A DNA stretch of 7,881 bases from Bacteroidetes bacterium QH_10_64_19 (GTDB lineage: Bacteria > Bacteroidota > Rhodothermia > Rhodothermales > Salinibacteraceae). Under the pieces are notes generated by a model. That model was not told the DNA's origin, did no database searches, and saw only the letters and a list, made by a program, of their open reading frames with translations. Positions 1-7,832 of this stretch are shown one piece after another; position 1 is the first letter of the stretch, and each line of letters opens with the position of its first letter. The DNA lies in NCBI GenBank assembly GCA_003023125.1, contig PXSY01000142.1, forward strand, positions 1-7,881, written 5' to 3'. Both the position numbers and the translations under genes were made by a program.

Positions 1-1
1 G

Positions 2-1666
2 CCGTTCGAGGTCGAGCAGGCGGTCGGGGACGACCGATGGTACGAGAAGATCACGACCTCCTACGACTTCTCACTGAACAACAACTATTCCTTTCGCCCT
101 CGCGACCCGCAGCAGATTCGATCCCGGGGCGACTCCACGCTGGCCGACTCTCTGGAGCAGGCCGGCGCCGGGGACATTGCCTGGTACGAAGCGCTCGTGG
201 ACCGGCGCAAGTACGAACTCGCCACGGGGGAGGATGCCCGCTTCGACTTCGAGGCCTCACACCGGATTCCACTCAGGGCCTCCTTTCGGGTGAACCGTTA
301 CAACCTCAGCCTCAGCCCGAACATCCGCTACAGCTCGGACTGGTACCTCAGCACTACTCGCCGATTTGTGGAGCGCGACACGACGTTCGCCCCCGACGGG
401 TCGATTGAGGAGATTGAGGAGGCGGACGTGGAGCGCACCGTTCAGGGCTTCTACGCGCGGCGGGAGTTTTCCACGGGGATTTCGGCGAACACGGAGCTGT
501 TCGGGCTCTTCCCTCTCCGTGTGGGGCCGCTGCAGGGCCTCCGGCACCGAATGTCGCCGTCCCTCTCCTTCAACTTCTCCCCGAACTTCAACGCGCCGTT
601 CTGGGGACAAACGCGCCCGCTTCGCTTCGAGAACGGCGACCCGGTGATCGACGATCGCACGGGAAACCCCATCCGCTACGACATTCGCGGCGGGAGCCGA
701 GTGCGCGGAAGCAACGAGCAGCGCCGCCTGAGCTTTAGCCTCAGCAACGAACTCGAAACGAAATATGCGACCGTCGACACGACCGGAGAAACCGAGACCG
801 AAAAGATTAAGCTGCTGGACTTTGACCTCGACACCTCCTACAACTTTACGGCCGATTCGCTGAAACTGAGCGACATTGGGCTTCGGGCCCGTACCACCAT
901 CCGGGACTTCAGCATTCGCTCGAACATGACCTTCTCGCCCTACGCGCTCGAGCCCACCGGGGAGAGCAATGGCAATCGCTTCCGCTTGGCGGACCGGTAC
1001 ATGGCCGCTGAGAATCCGCTGACGCCCGTCCGGCTCACCCGCTTTCGGCTCAACGTGAGCAATTCGTTCGACGGGGGCGCCCAGCGGGGATCGAGCAGTC
1101 GGGGGGGACAGCGCTCCCGCGGCGGCCGCTCCCGCGTCGGGGGCGGCAGATCCTCCCCGTCCGCCGGCCCGTCACAGGAATCCGCCCCGTCCCCCTCAGA
1201 GACCACGGGGTACCTCGACGCGTCCATCCCTTGGTCCTTGAGCTTCGACTTCAGCTACAGCTTCCGCAAGCCCCAGAAGAGCATTCAAAACCAGAACGCA
1301 ACGCTCAACACGCGCTTCAGTCTGAACGTCACGCCCCGCTGGTACCTCGAAGGCCGAACGGGCTACGACTTTATTCAAGACGAGGTAGCCACCACGAGCA
1401 TCAACATCAACCGCGACATTGGGAGCTGCCGATGCTGGGTCATGTCGTTCAGCTGGGTCCCGTTCGGATCGCGCCAGTCGTATAGCTTCAACCTCCAGGT
1501 CAAGAGCGGACAGCTTTCTCAGCTCCTCCGGCTCCAGATTCCAAATGCCGGGCAGGATGGGCCTCTCGGCGGGTTCGGGAATCGCCTCCAGAGCACGGTC
1601 GGGAGTGCCGCGGGCGGCATCGGGGGCGGTGGGGGTGGCAGGGGCAGAGGAGGACCCTCGTTTTAG
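2..1666 (+). CDS. lptD: LPS-assembly outer membrane protein LptD, C-terminal part (5' end outside window)
   Basis: The frame is open from base 2 to the TAG at 1664-1666, giving 554 residues with no start codon needed inside the window. LptD is the outer-membrane beta-barrel that inserts lipopolysaccharide into the outer leaflet. The match is to the Bacteroidota form of the family. Motifs seen are GLRHRMSPSLSFNFSP (about residue 180), LSFSLSNELETK (about 243), TSYNFTADSLKLSDIGLR (about 278), IPWSLSFDFSYSF (about 409) and MSFSWVPFGSRQSYSFN (about 481). Alternating aromatic and polar residues throughout fit beta-strands. Residues 357-403 form a Gly/Ser/Arg-rich loop with seven Arg, where Bacteroidota homologues usually carry a charged loop. 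The protein ends in a glycine-rich tail and a terminal Phe, as in many outer-membrane proteins. I see no frameshift or gap. The family is sure; the symbol follows Bacteroidota usage. Confidence 0.85.
   Translation, partial: PFEVEQAVGDDRWYEKITTSYDFSLNNNYSFRPRDPQQIRSRGDSTLADSLEQAGAGDIAWYEALVDRRKYELATGEDARFDFEASHRIPLRASFRVNRYNLSLSPNIRYSSDWYLSTTRRFVERDTTFAPDGSIEEIEEADVERTVQGFYARREFSTGISANTELFGLFPLRVGPLQGLRHRMSPSLSFNFSPNFNAPFWGQTRPLRFENGDPVIDDRTGNPIRYDIRGGSRVRGSNEQRRLSFSLSNELETKYATVDTTGETETEKIKLLDFDLDTSYNFTADSLKLSDIGLRARTTIRDFSIRSNMTFSPYALEPTGESNGNRFRLADRYMAAENPLTPVRLTRFRLNVSNSFDGGAQRGSSSRGGQRSRGGRSRVGGGRSSPSAGPSQESAPSPSETTGYLDASIPWSLSFDFSYSFRKPQKSIQNQNATLNTRFSLNVTPRWYLEGRTGYDFIQDEVATTSININRDIGSCRCWVMSFSWVPFGSRQSYSFNLQVKSGQLSQLLRLQIPNAGQDGPLGGFGNRLQSTVGSAAGGIGGGGGGRGRGGPSF
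1612..1644 (+). other. Possible G-quadruplex motif at the 3' end of lptD
   Basis: Four G tracts (3, 5, 5 and 4 Gs) are separated by loops of 7, 4 and 5 bases, which meets the usual G3+N1-7 pattern. It lies on the coding strand within the codons for the glycine-rich C-terminal tail and ends 22 bases before the end of the stop codon. It could fold in DNA or mRNA, or could simply reflect Gly codons in GC-rich DNA. I see no evidence for function beyond the pattern. Confidence 0.35.
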
Positions 1667-1676
1667 CCGTTTACCG

Positions 1677-1689
1677 GAACCGCGGGTTC
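1677..1689 (+). terminator. Short hairpin just after lptD, weak terminator candidate
   Basis: GAACC and GGTTC form a 5-bp stem with a 3-base GCG loop, starting 11 bases after the lptD stop. No T run follows on the plus strand, so this is not a classical intrinsic terminator. It may only trim or stabilise the 3' end of the lptD mRNA, or be chance in GC-rich DNA. Confidence 0.25.
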
Positions 1690-1770
1690 TCAGCGTTCAT
1701 CGGCGGTCTGGGGCCCTGAGTGGGGCAGGATCAGCAAGCCCTCCCTTTTGGAATGAGTTCGGGACGCCAA

Positions 1771-1782
1771 ACGTTGCAACGT
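1771..1782. repeat. Perfect 12-bp palindrome ACGTTGCAACGT
   Basis: This fully self-complementary 12-mer sits in the gap between the convergent lptD and sucC genes. A second AACGTT-like word (GAACGTTAC) lies about 12 bases downstream. It could be an operator-like site for a dimeric protein, but it lies at gene ends rather than near a promoter, so its role is unknown. Confidence 0.4.
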
Positions 1783-1836
1783 GAAAACGCTGAACGTTAC
1801 GGGTTTACGGAAAACTGGCCGCTCCTCGTCTTCCGA

Positions 1837-1860
1837 TGTCGGTTCATTTTCGAGCCGACA
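1837..1860 (-). terminator. Stem-loop 20 bp downstream of sucC, terminator candidate
   Basis: TGTCGGTTC pairs with GAGCCGACA as a 9-bp stem (one G-T pair) around a 6-base ATTTTC loop. It starts about 20 bases past the sucC stop on the minus strand and lies in the convergent gap, so it could end transcription from either side. No strong U tract follows on either strand, so the call rests on stem quality and position alone. Confidence 0.5.
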
Positions 1861-1879
1861 CGATGACGTCAAAACGGCA

Positions 1880-2968
1880 TTACACCCGCTCGCCCAGTGC
1901 CTCCGTCACTTCGTCGGCCGCGTCCTTCAACAGGACGGCTGATCGAAGCGAAATGTCGCTCTCGTCGAGCAGTTGCTTTCCTTCCTCCGCGTTCGTGCCC
2001 TGCAAGCGCACGATGAGCGGCACGTCGATGTCGATGTTGTTGGCCGCCTCAATCACCCCGCGGGCCACACGGTCGCAGCGGACGATGCCTCCGAAGATGT
2101 TGACGAGAATGGTTTCGACGTTCGGATCCTTCAGGATGATGCGGAATCCGGCCTCCACCGTCTCCGCACTCGCCGCGCCCCCGACATCGAGAAAGTTGGC
2201 CGGATCACCGCCGGCCAGCTTGATGATGTCCATGGTGGCCATGGCGAGCCCTGCGCCGTTCACCATGCACCCCACGTTTCCGTCGAGCTTGATGTAGCTG
2301 AGGCCGTGCTCCCCGGCCTCCACCTCCACGGGATCCTCCTCGTGCAGGTCGCGCTTCTCCTCTAGGTCCGGGTGCCGGAAGAGGGCGTTGTCGTCGAGGT
2401 TCACCTTCGCGTCGACGGCCGCCAAGTCCCCAGACGGCGTTTCCACGAGCGGATTGATCTCGGCGAGCGTGCTGTCGGTCTCCTCCGGTCGCAGCCCGAT
2501 CGACGGATCCACCCAGACCTTCTCGATCTTCTCGGGCGACTCCTCGGCCACGGTTTCGATGTCGACCCCGCCCTCGGTCGACACCATGATTGCGTTCATG
2601 CTTTTCTCTCGATCAAGGGTCACGCCCAGGTAGTACTCCTGTGCGATGTCGACCCCCTTGGTCACGAGGATTTTCCGCACCTTTTGCCCCTCCGCCCCGG
2701 TCTGGTGGGTCACCAGGTTCATGCCCAGAATGTCGTCGGCGTGCTCGCGGACCTCGTCAATGCTGTGGGCCAATTTCACGCCTCCCCCCTTGCCGCGGCC
2801 CCCGGCGTGAATTTGCGCCTTCACAACGAAAAGCGTGGCGTCTTCCTCCGCCTTCAGCTGGCGCGCAGCGTCGACCGCATCGTCGACCGTCTCGGCCACG
2901 ATGCCTTGAGGAACCGGAACGCCGTACTCTCGGAACAGGTCTTTTGCTTGATATTCGTGGAGCTTCAT
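1880..2968 (-). CDS. sucC: Succinyl-CoA synthetase (ADP-forming) beta subunit, with an internal in-frame gap
   Basis: SucC pairs with SucD to interconvert succinyl-CoA and succinate with formation of a nucleoside triphosphate, in the cytoplasmic TCA cycle. The start at 2968 gives the classic N-terminus [12 protein letters not shown]; the frame is open further upstream, but that extension is Arg/Cys-rich and lacks homology. Visible motifs are the ATP-grasp glycine loop [10 protein letters not shown] (residues 54-63), STEGGVDIE (130-138), the Mg-binding EINPLV (E170, N172) and D187, the CoA-ligase phosphate loop [11 protein letters not shown] (243-253), ANFLDVGG (267-274) and [10 protein letters not shown] (310-319). 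The protein is 362 residues against about 388 in E. coli. Aligned from memory, some 31 residues are missing between GLRP (about 160) and [12 protein letters not shown], a stretch normally holding the conserved LGLEG segment. All other parts are intact. No sucD is next to it. The family is certain; activity of this version is doubtful. Confidence 0.95.
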   Translation of the reverse strand: MKLHEYQAKDLFREYGVPVPQGIVAETVDDAVDAARQLKAEEDATLFVVKAQIHAGGRGKGGGVKLAHSIDEVREHADDILGMNLVTHQTGAEGQKVRKILVTKGVDIAQEYYLGVTLDREKSMNAIMVSTEGGVDIETVAEESPEKIEKVWVDPSIGLRPEETDSTLAEINPLVETPSGDLAAVDAKVNLDDNALFRHPDLEEKRDLHEEDPVEVEAGEHGLSYIKLDGNVGCMVNGAGLAMATMDIIKLAGGDPANFLDVGGAASAETVEAGFRIILKDPNVETILVNIFGGIVRCDRVARGVIEAANNIDIDVPLIVRLQGTNAEEGKQLLDESDISLRSAVLLKDAADEVTEALGERV

Positions 2969-3119
2969 GGAGCAGGGGCAGATTGAATGAACGTCGATTT
3001 TGCCAGCAAGTAAATGGTCGGGGACCGGAAGGTCTAGCATGTGCGCCCCATTTTTGCGGGGTGTTCGATTGGCCCCCATCCCAGCCCCTCCCACGCACCA
3101 CGAGGTCGTCTCCGCCGGC
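2969..3119. promoter_or_regulatory. Divergent intergenic region between sucC and the LptF/G-like gene
   Basis: These 151 bp separate two divergent start codons, so promoters for both genes should lie here. I could not place a convincing Bacteroidota -7/-33 pair (TAnnTTTG with TTTG) or a sigma70 pair on either strand. A hairpin is visible at 3043-3064: four C pair with four G across an 8-base T-rich loop, extended by three pairs including G-U. Neither start has a clear Shine-Dalgarno sequence, as is common in this phylum. Confidence 0.5.
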
Positions 3120-4124
3120 ATGACAACCTTCGAGTGGCACATTGTAAAGCGGCTTCTGAAGGGATTTCTTCTCTTTGTCGGCGCTCTCATCGTGTTTTTC
3201 ATTGTGCTGCACTGGGTCGAGTACAGCGACGATTTTCTCGACCAGGGAGCGACCATCCGAGAGGTCTTGACCGGTACCCTCGCGCAGGAACTGCAACTCA
3301 TCGCCCTGCAGACCTCTGGGATCTCACTGTATCAGCTCCTGCGCCCCTACGTGAGCGTAGGCCTCCTCGTCACAGTCTTCATGTTTGGCTTCAACGGCTG
3401 GGTCGTCCCCAAGACCAACGAGGTGGTGGTGCGCTACGAGAATGAGTATCTGGACCAGGGGCAGGGCACCGTCCAAACCAGCGAGATCCACCGTCGAAAC
3501 GGACTGAGCAGCATCCTCTCCGTGGGCTACTACGACGCGGACCGGAAACGAGCGCACAACGTCTCGCTCCAGAAGCTCGACGGAGATTCCCGGCTGGCCA
3601 GCCGCATCGACGCCGAACGGATGGAGTGGAACGATTCGCTCAAGACGTGGCAGATGGAATCTGTGACCCGGCGCACCTTCGTGGCGGACTCCAGGCAGTA
3701 CAAGGAAACCGTCGCCTCCCTCGACACGACCCTCCAGGTATACCCTCGCGACCTCGCCCGGTCGAAAAACGACGTGGCCGCCATGACCATCCCCGTGGCG
3801 GGCGATTATCTGGACGCCCTTCGTCGCTCCGGGGTGGGAGAGCTCAACCGCCCGCTGGTGGCCTACTACAACAAGTTTGCGTACCCCTTCGCCAATCTCA
3901 TCTTAATCCTTATCGGAGCCCCAATTGCCGCCATCCGGCGCCGCGGCGGGCAGGCCGTCCGATTTGCCATCGGGCTCTCGATCGCCTTCATATACCTGTC
4001 CGTTCAGAAGCTTGCCGAACCCTTTGGGTACTCCGGCGCCCTTCCGCCTCTCCTTACCGCCTGGCTCCCCCACATCACGTTTGCCCTCGTCGCCCTGTTC
4101 GTGCTCTGGTGGGTCCGGAAGTAG
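3120..4124 (+). CDS. LptF/LptG-family LPS export permease (YjgP/YjgQ), lacking the second membrane segment
   Basis: LptF and LptG form the inner-membrane part of the LptB2FG ABC transporter, which extracts LPS and passes it to the periplasmic bridge and LptD. The start at 3120 gives [20 protein letters not shown], a typical family N-terminus; the open frame before it is Pro/Arg-rich and not family-like. The 334 residues show TM1 (about 14-32), then [13 protein letters not shown]. The family signature [20 protein letters not shown] spans 57-76 and is followed by a membrane segment (78-96). Next come a periplasmic beta-rich domain (about 100-235) and three C-terminal segments beginning [19 protein letters not shown]. 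Homologues have a second hydrophobic segment between the DDFLD region and the LAQE motif. Here only about 14 residues remain between them, so roughly 26-30 are missing, in frame, near residue 50. WVEYSDDF recalls LptG more than LptF, but I cannot settle which. The gene is not adjacent to its likely partner lptD. Confidence 0.88.
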   Translation: MTTFEWHIVKRLLKGFLLFVGALIVFFIVLHWVEYSDDFLDQGATIREVLTGTLAQELQLIALQTSGISLYQLLRPYVSVGLLVTVFMFGFNGWVVPKTNEVVVRYENEYLDQGQGTVQTSEIHRRNGLSSILSVGYYDADRKRAHNVSLQKLDGDSRLASRIDAERMEWNDSLKTWQMESVTRRTFVADSRQYKETVASLDTTLQVYPRDLARSKNDVAAMTIPVAGDYLDALRRSGVGELNRPLVAYYNKFAYPFANLILILIGAPIAAIRRRGGQAVRFAIGLSIAFIYLSVQKLAEPFGYSGALPPLLTAWLPHITFALVALFVLWWVRK

Positions 4125-4296
4125 TCCCATGTCCTCCGCTCTCCACTTCGTCACGGGACCCCCGGTCCAGAGGCGCTCCTCCACTCGCAGGTCGGCCCGA
4201 ATTTGCTGGACTCCGAAACCGTTTTTGGTCACACCATTTTTACATGAAAAAGTGCACGGTCGAGGGTGGGACAACTCTTCGTCGCGTCTTCTGTTT
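4125..4296. promoter_or_regulatory. Upstream region of the cystathionine beta-synthase gene
   Basis: This gap contains an AT-rich patch (about 4222-4252) standing out from GC-rich surroundings, the likeliest place for a promoter. TTTTT and AAAAA flank ACATG within it. I could not fit a -35/-10 or Bacteroidota -33/-7 pair with correct spacing. GGACC-CCC-GGTCC near 4146-4158 is a small hairpin without a T run, too weak to call a terminator for the permease gene. Part of the region may be the displaced N-terminal coding sequence of the downstream gene. Confidence 0.4.
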
Positions 4297-5763
<1,467 letters not shown>

Positions 5764-5823
5764 CCGGCCTCTTTGCGGTGGATCATCCTCGATCCTCCCT
5801 CAACTCGCTAGGTTTCTGTCCCA

Positions 5824-6303
5824 ATGTCTGACGTCAACGCCAACTCTTATTCGTCGAAGAACATCGATAGCGCGCCCCCGGAGAACAACCATCCCGACTC
5901 TTCGGGACACTCGGTCCGCAAGGCACAGATTCGCATGCCCGATTTTGACGACCTCACGGACTCCGAGGACGACATCAGCCTGGAACTCGACACGGGGGAC
6001 GCGGAGGGGACGTACGCCAATTCCGTCATGATCCGGAGTTCCTCTGAGGAATTCATTCTGGACTTCATTCGGATGGTCCCCGGTGTGGAGGCAGCCCAGT
6101 TGAAGAGTCGGATCATCGTGACGCCTCAGCACGCCAAGCGCCTTATCAATGCCCTACAGGAAAACCTCCAGTCCGTGGACCGAATCAGCGAGGAATCCAC
6201 CGAGTCCATAGACTCCTCCTCTACCGACAGCCCGTACCTTCTCGCTGTCGGGGGACGCCGTCTTCTGCAACGAACCCTGGAAATCCCTTCTTGGAACCGC
6301 TGA
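5824..6303 (+). CDS. DUF3467 family protein with an anomalous C-terminus
   Basis: This is a small protein of unknown function, common in Bacteroidota. The ATG at 5824 lies 60 bp after the cbs stop, with no Shine-Dalgarno sequence. The first 50 residues are disordered, polar and acidic. The DUF3467 core spans about 58-116, with YANSVMIRSSSEEFILDF, VPGVEAAQLKSRIIV and TPQHAKRLINALQENLQ. Family members then usually continue with a YE..FG.I-like ending. Here the sequence switches at residue 116-117 to SVDRISEESTESIDSSS and SPYLLAVGG. That stretch reads like the start of a PAS domain and joins the downstream kinase if one G is removed from the run at 6250-6254. The final 17 residues (RRLLQRTL onward) are therefore probably an out-of-frame tail. 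The core is secure; the end is not. A cotranscribed relation to the kinase is likely from the spacing. Confidence 0.8.
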   Translation: MSDVNANSYSSKNIDSAPPENNHPDSSGHSVRKAQIRMPDFDDLTDSEDDISLELDTGDAEGTYANSVMIRSSSEEFILDFIRMVPGVEAAQLKSRIIVTPQHAKRLINALQENLQSVDRISEESTESIDSSSTDSPYLLAVGGRRLLQRTLEIPSWNR

Positions 6304-6355
6304 TCGCCCCTGGGGCCGTCTCTCCGAGGACGATCAGGACCTGGCAGAGTCGGCT

Positions 6356-7396
6356 GTGATGGAAGCCTGCAAAGGATCGCTCGTTACAAATCGGCTCGTC
6401 TTAGTCGAGACTCCCCACCGCGAGGAGCCGCTGCCGATTCTCTTCAACTTTGTCCCTGTCTATGACGAGTCGGACGGAGACGACCGGGAGAGCGCACAGG
6501 CTGTCACAGCCACCGGAGAGGTACTGGCCGAGCCGCCATCTTGGATGATCAGCCAGACCCAACGCCATCGGATGGAGACGCTCGGTCGGATGACGATGGG
6601 CGTGGCCCACGACCTCAACAACCTCTTGAGCGGGCTTATCGGCCACATCGAACTGCTCAAGAACCAGGTCGAACGGGCGTCGCTGACCGACTCCATTCGT
6701 CCGTCGATCGAGACGATCGAGACGACTGCGGAGGACGGCGCGGCACTCATCGAAAAGCTCCAGCGCTACATCCGCCACGACACCAAGCAACACTTCGAAC
6801 CGCTCGACCCGACGGAGCTAATCGAGGACTGCATCACCCTCACTGAGCCCTACTGGTACAACGAACCCCGGCGCCAGGGCATCGAGATTACCGTCAAGTC
6901 CTCGTTCGAGGACGTGCCGGATATCCGGGGGTCCGCGTCCGAACTCCGCGAGGTCTTCGTCAACCTCACCTTGAACGCCGTTCAGGCCATGCCCGAGGGG
7001 GGAACCTTGCGGTTTGAAACCTTCACGGACGACGACGGACAGGTGTGCATCAACGTCAGCGACACCGGGATCGGGATGAGCGACGAGGGGCAGCAACACA
7101 TCTTCGAGCCGCTCTTTACCACCAAGGGCGACGATGGCACGGGCATGGGCCTGGCCGCCAGCTACGGCATCGTGCAGGAGCACGAGGGCACCATCGACGT
7201 GACCTCCGAGCTGGATGAGGGCACCCGATTTACGCTTCGCTTCCCCCCTGCTGATGGCGAGCCGGCCCCCGTTGAAGAGCCCCCGTCCGAACCGTCCGAT
7301 CCCGCTAGCGTCACTGTCCTCGTGGTCGACGATGCACGATGTTTAGTGAAAACGAGTACGACATCGTGTTTACCGACTTCGGCATGCCCGAAATGA
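6356..7396 (+). CDS. Soluble PAS sensor histidine kinase, main open frame
   Basis: The kinase autophosphorylates a histidine in response to a signal and passes the phosphate to a receiver. From the GTG at 6356 (ATG at 6359 also possible) the frame gives 346 residues. The frame itself is open from 6212, and the upstream part (GDAVFCNEPWKSLLG) is clearly PAS, so these starts are probably artificial. Residues 1-36 are the end of the PAS domain. HisKA spans about 65-140, with the phospho-acceptor H85 in MGVAHDLNNLLSGLIGH. The HATPase domain has the N box FVNLTLNAVQAMPEGG (201-216), G1 DTGIGM (236-241), IFEPLFTT (249-256) and G2 GTGMGLA (261-267). An acidic, proline-rich linker (about 298-317) leads to VTVLVVDDA, the first strand of a receiver. 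The last 19 residues (RCLVKTSTT onward) are out-of-frame. There is no membrane segment or signal peptide, so the protein should be cytosolic. Confidence 0.88.
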   Translation: MMEACKGSLVTNRLVLVETPHREEPLPILFNFVPVYDESDGDDRESAQAVTATGEVLAEPPSWMISQTQRHRMETLGRMTMGVAHDLNNLLSGLIGHIELLKNQVERASLTDSIRPSIETIETTAEDGAALIEKLQRYIRHDTKQHFEPLDPTELIEDCITLTEPYWYNEPRRQGIEITVKSSFEDVPDIRGSASELREVFVNLTLNAVQAMPEGGTLRFETFTDDDGQVCINVSDTGIGMSDEGQQHIFEPLFTTKGDDGTGMGLAASYGIVQEHEGTIDVTSELDEGTRFTLRFPPADGEPAPVEEPPSEPSDPASVTVLVVDDARCLVKTSTTSCLPTSACPK

Positions 7397-7575
7397 CGGG
7401 GGCCGAACTGTCGCGGGAACTCAAAGAAAAGGCGCCCGACCTGCCCGTGATTCTGCTGACCGGATACACCGAAACCGAAAAGGCCATCGAGGAGGTCGAC
7501 GGCATCCTTTCCAAGCCGTTCAAGCGCGATGAGCTGGAGGCTACCATTCAGAAGCACGTCGTCTCCTCCAACTGA
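7339..7575 (+). CDS. Receiver domain fragment of the hybrid kinase
   Basis: This 78-residue frame holds the second half of a response-regulator receiver. It has the phospho-acceptor aspartate D13 in DIVFTDFGMPEMTG, the switch threonine T41 in PVILLTGYTE, and the conserved lysine K59 in ILSKPFKRDEL, ending with the last helix and KHVVSSN. The acidic pair (DD) of the phosphorylation pocket lies just upstream in the kinase frame, so this is the C-terminal end of the hybrid kinase rather than an independent gene. The first helix, second strand and second helix, about 30 residues, are missing. The ATG is unlikely to be a real start: it falls at the junction, overlaps the kinase frame by 58 bp and has no ribosome binding site. 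Confidence 0.75.
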   Translation: MFSENEYDIVFTDFGMPEMTGAELSRELKEKAPDLPVILLTGYTETEKAIEEVDGILSKPFKRDELEATIQKHVVSSN

Positions 7576-7832
7576 TCCGCCCCACCGCTACCCGGAGCGC
7601 AACGACCTCAGGCCCGCGCCCGATGTCCAGAGCGTCGTCAGGCGTCGGCCCCGTACAACATCATCGGTCGAGTCTTTCTTGAAGGCGCGTTCGGGACGCT
7701 GAACGGCCTACACCGGATTGCCCTCCACAAGCGCAACTCGTGCGTCCATCCATGACTCGTCGATGGTGTCGGGCCTGGACGTCGCTCCATCAAAGACGTT
7801 GCCCCCTCCGACCGACGGTCCCGCAAAGAAGA
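7576..7832. other. Region without a secure gene
   Basis: After the receiver stop I find no convincing gene in either strand. A minus-strand frame is open from the window end (7881) to a TAG at 7708-7710 and reads an acidic peptide with NVFDGATSRPDTIDE and ALVEGNPV. It could be the 3' end of a minus-strand gene, but third-position GC is not raised and I recognise no family. Plus-strand frames here are short and Arg-rich. No hairpin followed by a T run is evident after the kinase. Confidence 0.4.

Larger units (their letters stand above)
6175..7575 (+). pseudogene. Interrupted PAS - histidine kinase - receiver gene (composite of three frames)
   Basis: This span is one hybrid sensor kinase when read across two frame changes. 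The PAS start (SVDRISEESTESID, then SPYLLAV) is in the frame of the DUF3467 gene. From about 6250 the PAS continues one base later as GDAVFCNEPWKSLLG and runs into the kinase. The receiver begins with VTVLVVDDA in the kinase frame at about 7313-7336 and resumes as MFSENEYDIVFTDFGMPEMT in another frame at 7339. About 30 receiver residues are absent at that point. In the kinase frame there is no ATG, GTG or TTG between the upstream stop (6209) and 6356, so the kinase has no natural start in frame. A GTG at 6175 is one possible original start; otherwise the N-terminus was lost at the junction with DUF3467. A sequencing or assembly error is as likely as a real pseudogene. Confidence 0.55.

Noticed and set aside
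2372..2986. Plus-strand frame of 204 residues opposite sucC
   Set aside because: It is antisense to a highly conserved gene; its His/Arg/Leu-rich composition is typical of shadow frames in GC-rich DNA.
1880..3301. sucC extended upstream to a 473-residue product
   Set aside because: The extra 111 residues are Cys/Arg-rich and overlap the divergent permease gene; [12 protein letters not shown] at 2968 is the standard family N-terminus.
3000..4124. Permease start at 3000 instead of 3120
   Set aside because: The 40-residue extension is Pro/Arg-rich and lies in the divergent gap; [16 protein letters not shown] at 3120 is family-like.
4222..4250. Promoter TTGGTC/TACATG before cbs
   Set aside because: The spacer is only 10 bases; the AT-rich patch is suggestive but no pair fits.
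3925..4296. cbs read as a long N-terminal fusion from 3925
   Set aside because: The extension is Ser/Pro/Arg-rich and is an out-of-frame reading of the permease C-terminus, not a domain.
5772..5816. Bacteroidota promoter (TTTG at 5772 and TAGGTTTC at 5809) before the DUF3467 gene
   Set aside because: The spacing is about 33 bases instead of about 20, and the -7 element is imperfect.
7638..7826. Minus-strand 62-residue frame near the right end
   Set aside because: The composition is Arg/Pro/Ser-rich with no motif, and another minus-strand frame over the same bases looks more protein-like.
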